NCBI GenBank assembly: GCA_002786165.1
Contig: PEQK01000003.1
Location: 1-64,000 of the forward strand
Reading direction: 5' to 3'
DNA length: 64,000 nt
Origin: Legionella sp.
Lineage (GTDB): Bacteria; Pseudomonadota; Gammaproteobacteria; Legionellales; Legionellaceae
Shown here: positions 8,216 through 18,403 of the stretch, piece after piece
How the letters are laid out: each line of letters opens with the position of its first letter
Position numbering within the stretch: position 1 is the first letter of the stretch
Translations under genes and position numbers: made by a program
Notes under the pieces: model-generated
Told to the model about the DNA's origin: nothing
Databases searched by the model: none
What the model saw: only the letters and a program-made list of their open reading frames with translations

Positions 8216-10303
8216 TTAAGACTTAATGGTTCTATCCCAAAAACGAATCTTACGGCAATTTTGAATAAACGATTGAATAGAGATCGGCGTATCTAAGGCC
8301 TGGCAACCTTCATCCAATTGTATATGTGTCAGACGCTCCATAATTGATTTTAATTCAGAAACGTATCCAATATATTTAAAATTAAAATAACCATCTGAAA
8401 TAAATTCATGTAACTTTGAATTGTCTAGCATGGGATCTTGAGGGTTAAACATTAAAACCACTGAATCAAATAATACGGCAGGTGCGCCCCCCATCATTTC
8501 ATGAGCCAATACATGGGTGCCGTCGTTGAGTACAACACCACTGATACTAGGACATATGAGGGTATAAACCGCTTTTTGCTTTTCAATTTCTTTTGTTAAA
8601 GACTCAAAAATATTTGCATCCGCATTTTCCCCCATCACAATAGCAATTCGACGCCCTTCTAAAGTATCTGTCTGATTTTTTAAAATACTTAATTTAGCTG
8701 AAGGGGTCAATGGGACAGTTGGTTTAGCAGCTTTGCATGCTGAGGGTAAAGCTGCTAATCCAAGACCTTCACCCACTTTTAAAGCAAGCTGTTGGTCTAT
8801 ATTTAAAAGATGTGAAACCATTCGAACTCGGATCGGTTCTTGTTCTACTTTACTTAATTCAAAGACCAATGCATCGATCATATGTTTTTGTTCAATTGGA
8901 GTTTGACTTATATAAAATTGGCGTGCTTGGCTATAATGATCAGCGAATTTTTCCGGTCTTATTCTTAGTTTTGGGCTCTCAGCTTCTTCTTGATAAGTTT
9001 TGAATCCAATGTCTGGAGATTCTCGAGGCCCCTCATTCCAAGAATTAGGATTATAGTTCGCTCGTCCTTTGGGGTTATGAAATGCCATATGACCGTCTTG
9101 TTGAAAATTCGCAAACGGACATTTTGGAGCGTTAATGGGTAGATGGGTGAAATTTGGACTTCCGAGGCGTTTTAACTGCGTGTCCAAATAAGAAAAATTT
9201 CGTCCTTGTAACAATGGATCGTTCGTAAAATCAATTCCAGGAATGATATTTTGCGTACAAAATGCCACTTGCTCTGTTTCAGCAAAAAAATTATCAACGC
9301 ATTTATTGAGCACTAAGCGACCGATCATAGTGACCGGTACCTCTTCTTCAGGAATAAGTTTGGTTGAATCTAAGACATCAAATGGAAAATTTTCAATAAA
9401 TGTTTCATCAAATAGTTGCGCCCCTAATTCCCACTCTGGAAAAGCCCCGCTTTGTATAGCATTCCATAAATCGCGACGATGATAGTCCGGGTCTGCACCA
9501 TTGATTTTGACAGCCTCATCCCAAGTCACTGACTGTACGCCCAATTTAGGTTTCCAGTGAAATTTTACAAAAGTAGATTTTCCTTGTTCATTAATCATTC
9601 GAAATGTATGAACACCGAATCCTTCCATAAAGCGAAATGAACGTGGTATGGTTCTATCAGACATAATCCACATGACCATGTGCATGCTTTCGGGCGTCAA
9701 GGAAATAAAATCCCAGAAATTATCATGTCCAGTTTGAGCTTGAGGGAATCCTCTATCTGGTTCATCTTTAGCGGCATGAATCAAATCCGGAAATTTCATG
9801 GGATCCTGGATAAAAAATACCGGAATGTTGTTTCCTACGATGTCCCAATTGCCTTCTTGAGTATACAGTTTAACGGCAAATCCACGGACATCACGAGCCA
9901 AATCTGCCGATCCCTTATTCCCTGCCACCGTAGAAAAACGCACAAATGCTGGTGTTATTTCACCCTTATTTTGAAAAATATGGGCTTTGGTGATGTCAGA
10001 TAAAGCGTCGTATGTTTCAAAAAATCCATGGGCACCAAAGCCTCGTGCGTGCACCACTCGTTCAGGAATACGTTCATGATCAAAATGAAACAGTTTTTCA
10101 CGAAAAATAAAATCTTCAAGTAAAGCTGGACCCGCCGAGCCCATTTTAAGCGTATTTTGATCATCTGAAATAGGTGTGCCTTGTGATGTGGTTAATAGTG
10201 CTATGTCATCTGTTGCAATTTGATGGCTATCGCCGCCCGCACCTAAAATTAGAGTGTTATCCTGTATTTTATTTTTATCTTTTTTGTCCTTTTTTATAGT
10301 CAT
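8216..10303 (-). CDS. katE: catalase HPII-type (large-subunit monofunctional catalase)
   Basis: The enzyme splits hydrogen peroxide to water and oxygen with haem. I start at ATG 10303, which has AGGGATC upstream, rather than at 10342, which has none; this gives 695 residues, typical of the large-subunit clade. The catalytic histidine is in [12 protein letters not shown] (H85), the asparagine region is [19 protein letters not shown], and the proximal haem tyrosine lies in [17 protein letters not shown]-terminal flavodoxin/GATase-like domain ([19 protein letters not shown]) is specific to HPII enzymes. The gene is monocistronic and converges with the S24-like regulator. Confidence 0.95.
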   Translation of the reverse strand: MTIKKDKKDKNKIQDNTLILGAGGDSHQIATDDIALLTTSQGTPISDDQNTLKMGSAGPALLEDFIFREKLFHFDHERIPERVVHARGFGAHGFFETYDALSDITKAHIFQNKGEITPAFVRFSTVAGNKGSADLARDVRGFAVKLYTQEGNWDIVGNNIPVFFIQDPMKFPDLIHAAKDEPDRGFPQAQTGHDNFWDFISLTPESMHMVMWIMSDRTIPRSFRFMEGFGVHTFRMINEQGKSTFVKFHWKPKLGVQSVTWDEAVKINGADPDYHRRDLWNAIQSGAFPEWELGAQLFDETFIENFPFDVLDSTKLIPEEEVPVTMIGRLVLNKCVDNFFAETEQVAFCTQNIIPGIDFTNDPLLQGRNFSYLDTQLKRLGSPNFTHLPINAPKCPFANFQQDGHMAFHNPKGRANYNPNSWNEGPRESPDIGFKTYQEEAESPKLRIRPEKFADHYSQARQFYISQTPIEQKHMIDALVFELSKVEQEPIRVRMVSHLLNIDQQLALKVGEGLGLAALPSACKAAKPTVPLTPSAKLSILKNQTDTLEGRRIAIVMGENADANIFESLTKEIEKQKAVYTLICPSISGVVLNDGTHVLAHEMMGGAPAVLFDSVVLMFNPQDPMLDNSKLHEFISDGYFNFKYIGYVSELKSIMERLTHIQLDEGCQALDTPISIQSFIQNCRKIRFWDRTIKS

Positions 10304-10487
10304 TTTCAGATCCCTGATAGTCCATATTCTATTAAAAAGCATCCATTTTCAGAGGTGGTTAGACTCTGAAACTCACAAGAGTAATTCTTTAAAATAATGG
10401 TTTAGGAGGAAAAAAGATACTACGGTAAATCATAATGATCTAAATTATTGAAAATAATTATTGCTTCAGTACTTTTAGTAAGCGGTG

Positions 10488-10754
10488 TTATTGTTTAGAA
10501 ATAAAAGCATTTCCTTGGATATAATATCTTAAAGGTTTGGTTGCCCACTCTTTCGCATAATGAACCCCTGTACGCTTGGTGCGCCCTTTTGAGGAGTGAC
10601 ACGCAAGATCGTGTTGACCTAAATACGCTTCAGTCTCAACAATTTTACCTATCTTTTCGATGCCATGTATTCGATGTACCAAATGGTGCCCTAGTAGTTC
10701 TTTGGCAACTATGGTGGTGTCTCGGTTATAAAATTCGCGTGCTAATACTTGCAT
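10488..10754 (-). pseudogene. mpg: 3-methyladenine DNA glycosylase with an internal in-frame deletion
   Basis: The first 60 residues match the AAG/Mpg family ([20 protein letters not shown], then [23 protein letters not shown]). They run directly into the normal C-terminal sequence ([20 protein letters not shown]). The central part, which in intact enzymes of about 190-200 residues holds YVYLIYG and the rest of the base-flipping pocket, is missing without a frameshift. At 88 residues the product cannot be a working glycosylase, although it retains the glutamate of ETEAYLG. I call it a decayed gene. Confidence 0.8.
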
Positions 10755-10881
10755 ATATTACTTTTTGTTAAGTAGGATTCATTTCAACCAAAAAAAATAA
10801 ATTTATCATCCAAAATAAAATTGTCAATAACTTGAGAGATACATCTAGTCGCTTCATGGTTGCAAATAAAAATTAGTGGAT

Positions 10882-10910
10882 ATTATCCCCTCGATTAGCG
10901 AGAGGATAAT
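10882..10910 (-). terminator. hairpin downstream of the BON-domain gene
   Basis: ATTATCCCCTCG and CGAGAGGATAAT pair with one mismatch around a five-base loop, just after the minus-strand BON gene stop at 10922. No long T run follows, so termination strength is uncertain, but position and stability suit a terminator. Confidence 0.5.
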
Positions 10911-10921
10911 AGATTAGGTAT

Positions 10922-11491
10922 TTATTCAGCAGGCACAATATCAACTTGATCAATGACTTTTGTCACGCCTTTGATCGATTGAGCTGTCGCAACAATATGT
11001 TCTTTTTCTGCTTGAGATTTCACTGTACCTGATAAGTATACTTCACCATTTTTGGTTTCAACATGTACTGACCACGCAGAAATATCTTTACCCAAAATTT
11101 CTGATTGGATCAAAGCGCCTTTTACTTTGGACGTGATATAGGTATCTGCTAGCGAGTTTTGACTGTCTTTTATCGTAAGATGATCAGCGTTTACATCAAC
11201 TATTCCATTCGTAGATTGCGCCATAGTGACTACCTTTTCATAATCAGTATTTGAGTCTAATTGTCCAGAAAGATAAACAACGCCATTTGTCACGACGATG
11301 TTTATTTTATTGGCATAAGGCGCCAAAGAGCCTAAAAGTACAGCTCTAAGTTTTTGATCATTAATGGAACTTGTTTGGGTCGTTTGATCTGCTGGCATCA
11401 TGCTGGTATCAGCATAGGTTATAGGAGCAGATAAAACACCGCATCCTGTAATAAGCAAAGCTATGATTTTTAGTTGCGCTGACTTATTCAT
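10922..11491 (-). CDS. periplasmic protein with two BON domains (OsmY-like)
   Basis: The 189-residue product starts with a signal peptide (LKIIALLITGCGVLSAPITYA). Two BON domains follow, each with the GxVxLxGxV core: NGVVYLSGQLDSNTDYEKVV around residues 68-87 and NGEVYLSGTVKSQAEKEHIV around 148-167. BON domains bind membranes or phospholipid; OsmY is an envelope stress protein. It lies upstream of a CsbD gene on the same strand with a 69-base gap, suggesting a shared stress role. A GAGGGGATTT leader precedes the ATG. Confidence 0.85.
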   Translation of the reverse strand: MNKSAQLKIIALLITGCGVLSAPITYADTSMMPADQTTQTSSINDQKLRAVLLGSLAPYANKINIVVTNGVVYLSGQLDSNTDYEKVVTMAQSTNGIVDVNADHLTIKDSQNSLADTYITSKVKGALIQSEILGKDISAWSVHVETKNGEVYLSGTVKSQAEKEHIVATAQSIKGVTKVIDQVDIVPAE

Positions 11492-11560
11492 AAATCCCCT
11501 CGTTATTCATGATAAATACGTTAGAAATACTAATAAAAAACAGTAGACAATAAATCTATG

Positions 11561-11770
11561 TTACTTGTTCCAATGCTGTTTTTTAAAGTCTTTAATGGCT
11601 TTTTCAGCTTCATCTTTATTATAACCGTAATGTTTTTGTAGTTTTCCAAAAATCTCTTGTTGGTTTCCTTCGATTTGTTTCAAATCATCATCGGTTAATG
11701 CACCCCAAGCTTGTTTCACTTTGCCTTTAATTTCTTCCCATTTGCCTTCAAAAATATCTTCATTCATCAT
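11561..11770 (-). CDS. CsbD-family stress protein
   Basis: The 69-residue protein has the full CsbD signature: GKWEEIKGKVKQAWGALTDD, then DLKQIEGNQQEIFGKLQKHY, then GYNKDEAEKAIKDF. Members are small helical proteins induced by general stress; the molecular role is unknown. An AGGAGACC leader precedes ATG 11770. It is transcribed before the BON-domain gene and may share its promoter. Confidence 0.9.
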   Translation of the reverse strand: MMNEDIFEGKWEEIKGKVKQAWGALTDDDLKQIEGNQQEIFGKLQKHYGYNKDEAEKAIKDFKKQHWNK

Positions 11771-11881
11771 GGTCTCCTAGTTAATCGGATAGAGATACTG
11801 TTGCCTATTCAGCATAGTAGTGAAATGAATTTTTTCCACCTAAGGTTTTCATTAGCCTATTTTTTGAGCAATTTTGGTTCG

Positions 11882-13003
11882 TTAAACTCGAATAAAAATT
11901 TTGTAACGGTATAGTATCCATACGATGAACAACCAAAATAAGACTGAAGTAAAACCATAATATAATGACCCATAAAGTGGCGTCGTCCAACCAAAGGCAT
12001 ATTGAAGGATATAATCATATAGATGACAGGGCATGCTGTGATCACAGGTCACAGGGAGCACATACTGAATTTTCAAACAGACCACATGCAAAAAATAAGC
12101 AATGATGGCGTTTAGTCCAAACATTTCAAAGGGTTTTGACCAGGCGTGGTACTGCTTAATCTCTATAAGCCAGTAACACGCAGCAAAACCATACAAGGCC
12201 CATCCACCGGTCCATAACACATACGAGCTCGTCCAAAGTGCCTTATTAATAGGAAACCACTGTCCCCAAAACCACCCTGCAATCAAGCATAGAGTGCCTA
12301 TACCTAACACACCTAATACTATTTGATGAGGTGTTTTTTTGGATAACAACCAAAATCCGGTGAGACTACCTAATAATGTGGTTGTAATCGCAGGTAGCGT
12401 GCTTAAAAAACCTTCTGGATCGTAGACTTTCCCATATAAATGCGCAGAACCAAATAGCATACGGTCAATATATGCGGGCATGTTTCCTTCAGGACTCAGC
12501 TGCCCTGCTCCATAACCCGGTACGGGCACATACACCAAGATCAACCAATAGCTTGCTAGGATCAGCATGATCACAGCTATGTGTAGGCGAATACTTAAGG
12601 TTAGGTAAATGAACGATGCGCATAAGTAACATAGGGCAATACGTTGTAACACACCAAAAAATCTCAGTGTAACAAAAGTTTCTGGTGTCATGTGTTGGGG
12701 AAATATGTTCAAAATTAACCCCAGTATACCAATCAAAAAAGCTCGTCTGATGATTTTACGCATCAAAGTGCATTTGGGTGTTTTGGGGATTTGTTTGGAT
12801 AAAGACAAAACCAGCGATAATCCCATGACAAAAAGAAAGCAGGGAAATACCAGATCAGCTAAAGTACAGCCATTCCAGTCACTATGTTTCAAAGTGGCAT
12901 AAGGAGATGTACGCACGGTATTGACCAAGATCATGACGGCAATTGTAATCCCTCGAAACACATCAAGAGAGCGTATTCTTTGCCTATTTGAATGGATTTG
13001 CAT
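11882..13003 (-). CDS. NagX/HGSNAT-like membrane acyltransferase
   Basis: This polytopic protein of about ten membrane segments begins with the family signature RSLDVFRGITIAVMILVNTV followed by WNGCTLADLVFPCFLF. The family contains heparan-alpha-glucosaminide N-acetyltransferase and bacterial NagX, which acetylate amino sugars across the membrane. The frame is open from 13027, but the ATG at 13003 has AGGAGATTGTA directly upstream and is preferred (373 residues). The bacterial substrate is unproven. The gene is divergent from a small exported protein. Confidence 0.8.
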   Translation of the reverse strand: MQIHSNRQRIRSLDVFRGITIAVMILVNTVRTSPYATLKHSDWNGCTLADLVFPCFLFVMGLSLVLSLSKQIPKTPKCTLMRKIIRRAFLIGILGLILNIFPQHMTPETFVTLRFFGVLQRIALCYLCASFIYLTLSIRLHIAVIMLILASYWLILVYVPVPGYGAGQLSPEGNMPAYIDRMLFGSAHLYGKVYDPEGFLSTLPAITTTLLGSLTGFWLLSKKTPHQIVLGVLGIGTLCLIAGWFWGQWFPINKALWTSSYVLWTGGWALYGFAACYWLIEIKQYHAWSKPFEMFGLNAIIAYFLHVVCLKIQYVLPVTCDHSMPCHLYDYILQYAFGWTTPLYGSLYYGFTSVLFWLFIVWILYRYKIFIRV

Positions 13004-13106
13004 TACAATCTCCTGATTAAAATTCAACCATCATAACAGATGTGGCAATATTAACGAACCAATGATAAAATATCCACCAAGATGATGATTCTAATTTGAG
13101 TTCAGA

Positions 13107-13553
13107 ATGCAAAAATATCTTTTGATTCCATTATTGAGCACTTCACTCAAGTTATTTGCTTGCACCAATTGTGCTTGCCCTTATGTGTTGGATGTTGTGA
13201 TTAAAAATCAAACGCCAATAGATTGTCAGTTGGTTCAAAATGATATTTCCGAGGGTAAGATTCATTCCCAATTCTATCCGCTTAAAGTAGCTGCTGGTGA
13301 AACAAGTGCACCTTATACGTTTGAAATTGATGCGACAACACAAAGAACAAAAGTCACTTTGAGTTTTCAGTGTGGCAATAAATTTGTATCGTTTGATGCT
13401 CAACGTACGTTTGTTCGAGGATACTTATCTAATACAGAAATAGCGCGTGGTGCCATCACTTCTGTTGCTGGTTTGGATGCTTCTTACACAACCGTCCCTT
13501 CTCATTGCGATGAACCTGTCGCTGCCAATACTATGTATTGGACTTTTAAATAG
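13107..13553 (+). CDS. exported Cys-containing protein of unknown function
   Basis: The 148-residue product has a short N-terminal hydrophobic signal (YLLIPLLSTSLKLFA) followed by CTNCACPY; the LFAC could be a weak lipobox. The mature part is beta-rich with several cysteines (DCQLVQ, FQCGNK, SHCDEP), suggesting disulfides in the periplasm. I do not recognise a family. The ATG follows GAGTTCAGA. Its promoter region is shared with the divergent NagX-like gene. Confidence 0.6.
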   Translation: MQKYLLIPLLSTSLKLFACTNCACPYVLDVVIKNQTPIDCQLVQNDISEGKIHSQFYPLKVAAGETSAPYTFEIDATTQRTKVTLSFQCGNKFVSFDAQRTFVRGYLSNTEIARGAITSVAGLDASYTTVPSHCDEPVAANTMYWTFK

Positions 13554-13739
13554 CACCCTTTTCATGATTGGATATGCCCTATCATAGTAAAATCTGTTTT
13601 TATAGTATGGTTGAATACAAATATACTGACATTCACCTTGGTAAATGCTATGGTTTTTGTTCTTTATACGCCTCAGAAATCAATATGATTTTTATTAGAA
13701 GGATAGTGCTATTTTTAGGCGAAAATCTCAGGAAACTGT

Positions 13740-15584
13740 ATGCACACCAGTAATACCTCATATTTAGAACTAGCACGTAGAGTAGCTCAGGTTATTCGTC
13801 CTTACGAAGGAAATAAGTACTTTATTTACCACATATCTTGTATAAAAAAAACACTGCAATCTTTGGAAAAAAACTACGACCGTGAAACACACGTTAGATT
13901 AAATACATGGATAAATTTATTTAATCAATTTTGTGAACATCAACAGTTACTTAACCTCGTCAAAAAGAAAATTCAAAACGAAGGCGCACTCGATATTACG
14001 ATAAAGGAGGCTTATACCAGACTTTATCATATTATATATGTCTATAATTATAATGAAAATTGGGAACAATTTTGTCATCCCAGTGGCGCATTAGATAAAG
14101 ATTCAATACGTAGCCTTCGGTTCAAAACTTTAGATGAAGCGCTTCAAATAAGAGTTGTAACGATTGATAAGGAGACAGACTGCAAGGTGCTCAATAAATC
14201 AATCCAAGACTGCCTGGATATGAATCAACGCCTGAGTAATTATGCGGCTATTAGCATGGAAGTACAAGAAAACATCAATCAACTCCAGTCCGATAGTCCT
14301 TTATTAAATGAGGTGGTTAATAAGCTTAACAATGTATTGCGGAGTCTTCAAACGGAAATAAGGTTTGTCAATGCTCAAAAAGCCGACCAATTAGTCAGAA
14401 GCGATATTCAAAAAAAATGTACTTATTTGAGGGATAAAGCCAGTATGATGGCTGTTAGAATGCCAGCTGAGAATCCTCCTAAAATTGCGCCGCTACCGCC
14501 TATAAAAGAATATGTAAAGTTAGTCAATCAGGAAGGCAAGGCACAGTCTGAGAAAATGGTAGGATCTTTAACTTCTGAAGAGATGGCATCTTTGATAGAA
14601 AGTCTAAAAAAAAACAATCCTGTAACGGATGAATCTATACAAAGTCGCATAGAAAAATTTAAAAAAATTCTTGATGAAAGCAAAATATCCCTACATCAAC
14701 AACCTGAACAATTTTCTATAAATGCACTTTTAATAAGTTTGAGAAAACCTAGAAGAACCAGATGTCTATATAATATTCTCCATGAAACCGTCATGTCTGA
14801 GGTCTATTTGTTGCAAGAAATCGCTGAAAAATTGACGGATAAAAATGCCGAAGCAGCTGTAAAAAAATATATTCAAAAAATTTGTCAGGCTTTAAATGTT
14901 TTATATTCCCGCATTGATTCTAACTATACCCATGTTGATGGGTTCATGAATGATTTCATTAATATTCCTAGTATGCTCAACTACAAAGAGTCTGAAGAAC
15001 AAAAATCATTATATTGTATTCTACAAAGAAAACCTGAGGTATTAGTAGATAGAATACCTTTAAATGCAATTCACAATGTGTTTTCGAAGATGAACATCGA
15101 AGAAGCCATACAAAAACGTTTTGCTACAACAACTGCTATGCATCAAGATATGTTTAGTTCCATTGTCATTGCAAAACGGATCTGTGCTCTTGTTGAAATC
15201 AATGATTTGGAACAAATTAAAACAATGAATCCGGATGTTGTAAATATTAATCTCATACATGATTTACCTATAAGCAGCTCACAACTTATTAATTTTTCTG
15301 TTTTGAAAAATTTGTATATAAACAGAGCTACTACATTTTTGGGTCGCTACAATGCATTAATACTGGCAGTAAGTTATCGTCACATTGAGATAGTGAGGTA
15401 TTTTTTAGAAAAAGGCGCAGATCCCAGACTTAAAGGAGGAAGACTAGGTGATCACTCTTCATTAGATTGTGCACATATTCATCAAGAATTGCTGGGATTT
15501 AAAAAACCAAGTGAAGAGATTGTTGAATTGTTGAACAATCATCTTGGGATAACGCAGGAATATGCGGCAAGCACTTTAAAATAA
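13740..15584 (+). CDS. large helical protein with C-terminal ankyrin repeat, candidate effector
   Basis: The 614-residue product has no signal peptide. Most of it is predicted helical and partly coiled-coil (ISMEVQENINQLQSDSPLLN and neighbours), with a proline cluster PPKIAPLPPIKEY near residue 255. An ankyrin unit sits near the end: NALILAVSYRHIEIVRYFLE, then KGADPRLKGG, followed by a weaker one. AGGAAACTGT before the ATG supports the start. Such architecture is frequent among Dot/Icm substrates of Legionellales, but no secretion signal can be proven here. Confidence 0.65.
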   Translation: MHTSNTSYLELARRVAQVIRPYEGNKYFIYHISCIKKTLQSLEKNYDRETHVRLNTWINLFNQFCEHQQLLNLVKKKIQNEGALDITIKEAYTRLYHIIYVYNYNENWEQFCHPSGALDKDSIRSLRFKTLDEALQIRVVTIDKETDCKVLNKSIQDCLDMNQRLSNYAAISMEVQENINQLQSDSPLLNEVVNKLNNVLRSLQTEIRFVNAQKADQLVRSDIQKKCTYLRDKASMMAVRMPAENPPKIAPLPPIKEYVKLVNQEGKAQSEKMVGSLTSEEMASLIESLKKNNPVTDESIQSRIEKFKKILDESKISLHQQPEQFSINALLISLRKPRRTRCLYNILHETVMSEVYLLQEIAEKLTDKNAEAAVKKYIQKICQALNVLYSRIDSNYTHVDGFMNDFINIPSMLNYKESEEQKSLYCILQRKPEVLVDRIPLNAIHNVFSKMNIEEAIQKRFATTTAMHQDMFSSIVIAKRICALVEINDLEQIKTMNPDVVNINLIHDLPISSSQLINFSVLKNLYINRATTFLGRYNALILAVSYRHIEIVRYFLEKGADPRLKGGRLGDHSSLDCAHIHQELLGFKKPSEEIVELLNNHLGITQEYAASTLK

Positions 15585-15656
15585 CCTTGATTTATTGACA
15601 ATAGCAGCACAATTTGCAAATATTGCCCAATAATAAAAAGTACAACAAAGGGTTAA

Positions 15657-16433
15657 ATGATGAAAAAAATAGGTGGCTTGTTGGCCTTACTGTCCTCCTT
15701 GCCGATTTATGCAGGGGCACTGGGCGCGCCTATAGACAATCCTTGGTATGGCGCTATTGGTGCTGGATATTCATGGACATTACTTCCGGGTATTCAAAAT
15801 CCCAATCCTAGTGAATGGGATGCTTCCAGTGAAGGTTATAATAGTACTTTGGGTCATAGAGGTTTTTATACATTTGAAATTGGAAAGCAAGTTCAGCATT
15901 ATGTTGATGTGAGTTTGATGTATTTAAACCATGAAACCTTTAATTATCAAATGTACCAACAAGGTGTGTCGAGTACAGAAGGTTTTACCGGGGATAAACG
16001 TAACCGTTATTTTAATCTTAATAATAAAGCGTTATTAGTCAGCGGATTTTTACACCCTGATCACAATTGGTATCGTATTAGCACTGTGGGTCTCAGTCCT
16101 TTCATCGGTGGTGGTGTTGGGTACGCCTTAAATCAAATTGATAATTTTTATACGGTGGGTACTGTTAATGTCGCAGGCACGGCACTAGGATCAACATCAT
16201 CCATCGGTAATCCCGTCAACAGCAATAGTTTTGCTTGGCAAGCGTCTGCAGGCCTTAGCATCAAACCCATCAACCATTTTAGCTTAGACATTGGTTATCG
16301 TTACTATGATGGTGGTAATTTTAACACCTCAAATGTGATTTATTCAGATGCTGATGGGTTAGGGATTGCAACACCATGGAGTGGTAAACTCGCGACCAAT
16401 CAATTGTTTATTGATTTCAAATATACGATGTAA
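15657..16433 (+). CDS. outer membrane beta-barrel protein
   Basis: The 258-residue product starts with a signal peptide (KKIGGLLALLSSLPIYAGA). Alternating strands follow with repeated Gly-aromatic patterns (WYGAIGAGYSWTLLPG, LSPFIGGGVGYALNQIDNFY, FSLDIGYRYYDGGNF), ending in LATNQLFIDFKYTM with a C-terminal aromatic-plus-residue. This fits an eight-stranded opacity/OmpA-like barrel of the surface protein type. Two tandem ATGs occur; the second, at 15660, has better spacing from AAGGG. Ligand unknown. Confidence 0.75.
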   Translation: MMKKIGGLLALLSSLPIYAGALGAPIDNPWYGAIGAGYSWTLLPGIQNPNPSEWDASSEGYNSTLGHRGFYTFEIGKQVQHYVDVSLMYLNHETFNYQMYQQGVSSTEGFTGDKRNRYFNLNNKALLVSGFLHPDHNWYRISTVGLSPFIGGGVGYALNQIDNFYTVGTVNVAGTALGSTSSIGNPVNSNSFAWQASAGLSIKPINHFSLDIGYRYYDGGNFNTSNVIYSDADGLGIATPWSGKLATNQLFIDFKYTM

Positions 16434-16453
16434 GTTGCTTTAAAGGATTTGTG

Positions 16454-18403
16454 ATGACTCGAGCACAGAAAGAATTCAGCTCCAGAGACGGCCAAGACAG
16501 TCGAGAATTTAATACTTGGTATCATAATGAAGATGTGCAGCGTCTTATTTGGCAAATGTATCAAAATCTTTCTCAATATCAGAAAAATCGTTTTCACAAG
16601 CCTTATGTTTTCTACGATGGCTTAGATGCGACGACAACACTGGATAAATTACTGAGTATTTGTCATGACACATTAAGCAACAGTGATCTGAAATATTTGC
16701 CTTTTATAGTAAAACCCATGAATTCAGCACACTATTATGCGGGATTTGTGCATAAGAATCCTAATTATATTTATATTTTTGACCCTTTAGGTTCTCGCAT
16801 AAAAAATTCGAAATTTCGTGATTTTTTTCACGTATCTTCTTCTGATAAAATTAGGGATTTGCATCTAATTGTTTCATCAGAATCAGTACAAAATAAAGCT
16901 TATGAAGATAGATTGGCTTCTTGTGGACCATTATGTGTCGAGTTTCTAAATTATATCATGCAAAATCCTGATGCAATTCCACTTGATCTGTTCCCTTCTT
17001 CTATTATACCTGAACAATTTGATCGGCTTATAAAATGCGATAAAGACACTTATGAAGCAGAGATTATGGCCATTAGAAACGAACATTATTCATATCTAGG
17101 TCACTTGTCAAACACGCAATTAAGCTCACAGGAGTTTGCAGAGTTTTATGCAAAATTAACAAAGACACTTACTGAACCATACCAATTTGATAAGGAAAAG
17201 ACCACCTGTCTACCGGAGAATTTTTTCTGCGACTATACCACTAATGAATCTCAGAAGATTATTGATTTAATTTATAAAAATGTTTCCCCAGAAAAACAAC
17301 AAAACTTTAGTCCACCAAAAATTTTTGATGCAATAAGCATAGATGATTTTGAAAAAACGCTATTAAATGAACATAAAATATTAAAAGAAAAAAAATCAAA
17401 CTATTTTCCTTTTCTTTTCAAACTAGATGCTTCTCAACCTTTTTATGCCGGATTAGTGTTACAGAATCAGCTTTATTTATTTGTTCCAGGTGGCGCTCTT
17501 CCAAATGACAATACCCAACCGCATGTCCATCTTGGCCTGCGTGACAAATTCTTCATTAAAAATCGTCTTGCAGTGCTCATATCACAGAAAGAGAACCAAC
17601 CTGTATTATGCCAAACCAAGAATATGTGTACTTTATTATGCACTGAATTTTTAAATTATATCATGCAGTCTGACACTGCGTTTAATGACCCTAATGAATT
17701 TTTAACTTGGTTGGACAGCCAACGTAACAATGAAAGCTATATTGAACAACTCAGCCAAAAACACAAAAAAATTATTTTAGAGCGTAATGTACAACGGTCT
17801 CATAGGCCTTCGTTCATGTATCAACAATATTTTCATGAATTAAAAACAGTATTAGATGACGTTGAACGACCTACAAATGACTATTCACAAGCGCAATTAT
17901 CAGCACTAACAGAAACACGTAGTATGATATATCAGCTAAATTGTGTTGATGAATTCTTATTGAATGACTTTGAGTTATTACGTTTAGCCTCTGTATGTTC
18001 TCATGTAGCTCAAAGCTTAAAATTTGTGACGGGTCATCCCATGGATCAAGTCTCTATTTTTCGCAACTCAGGCCATTCGTTCGAAGTAAAGGTCGTTTTA
18101 AACTACGATTTGGAAGAACATAAAAAAAGCATGCAATTTCTCTCAGAGACTGCATCGCTTTTACCTGGTGCTGGTTGGTATCGATTAAAAAGAGTATTAC
18201 TTATTTTATCAGGGGCAATGTTGTTGGCATGCGGTATTATTATAGCATCCAATCCTACTATGGGTGTGGCATTCGCTAGTGCAGCTGCGATAAGTGCGGG
18301 TGTTGGTTTTTTTGTCGGACGCGACAAAGGTTTGGCTGTCTCTGTAAAAAAGGCAACCATGGAGATAGATACGGAGCAAACTTCTCGTCATACCCCGGGG
18401 TAA
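16454..18403 (+). CDS. protein with two Ulp1-like cysteine protease units, second degenerate; membrane-anchored effector candidate
   Basis: The frame opens with GTG 16451, but ATG 16454 sits well behind AAAGGATTT; this gives 649 residues. Unit one (about 20-180) has SAHYYAGFV, then YIYIFDPLGS, then SCGPLCVEFLNYIM, matching the His, Asp and Cys-Gly order of clan CE deubiquitinase/deSUMOylase-like proteases, with H93, D110 and C157 as likely triad. Unit two (about 255-410) repeats the framework (QPFYAGLVLQNQLYLFVPGG, then MCTLLCTEFLNYIM), but His and Asp are replaced and the Cys-Gly is Cys-Thr. Near 575-625 lie two hydrophobic segments (RVLLILSGAMLLACGIII and a Gly/Ala-rich one). The fold call is by motif; activity on host ubiquitin-like proteins is inferred. 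Confidence 0.6.
   Translation: MTRAQKEFSSRDGQDSREFNTWYHNEDVQRLIWQMYQNLSQYQKNRFHKPYVFYDGLDATTTLDKLLSICHDTLSNSDLKYLPFIVKPMNSAHYYAGFVHKNPNYIYIFDPLGSRIKNSKFRDFFHVSSSDKIRDLHLIVSSESVQNKAYEDRLASCGPLCVEFLNYIMQNPDAIPLDLFPSSIIPEQFDRLIKCDKDTYEAEIMAIRNEHYSYLGHLSNTQLSSQEFAEFYAKLTKTLTEPYQFDKEKTTCLPENFFCDYTTNESQKIIDLIYKNVSPEKQQNFSPPKIFDAISIDDFEKTLLNEHKILKEKKSNYFPFLFKLDASQPFYAGLVLQNQLYLFVPGGALPNDNTQPHVHLGLRDKFFIKNRLAVLISQKENQPVLCQTKNMCTLLCTEFLNYIMQSDTAFNDPNEFLTWLDSQRNNESYIEQLSQKHKKIILERNVQRSHRPSFMYQQYFHELKTVLDDVERPTNDYSQAQLSALTETRSMIYQLNCVDEFLLNDFELLRLASVCSHVAQSLKFVTGHPMDQVSIFRNSGHSFEVKVVLNYDLEEHKKSMQFLSETASLLPGAGWYRLKRVLLILSGAMLLACGIIIASNPTMGVAFASAAAISAGVGFFVGRDKGLAVSVKKATMEIDTEQTSRHTPG

Noticed and set aside
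13568-13753. Plus-strand frame of 61 codons before the ankyrin gene
   Set aside because: No ribosome binding site, odd composition and overlap with the well-supported start at 13740. More likely leader sequence.
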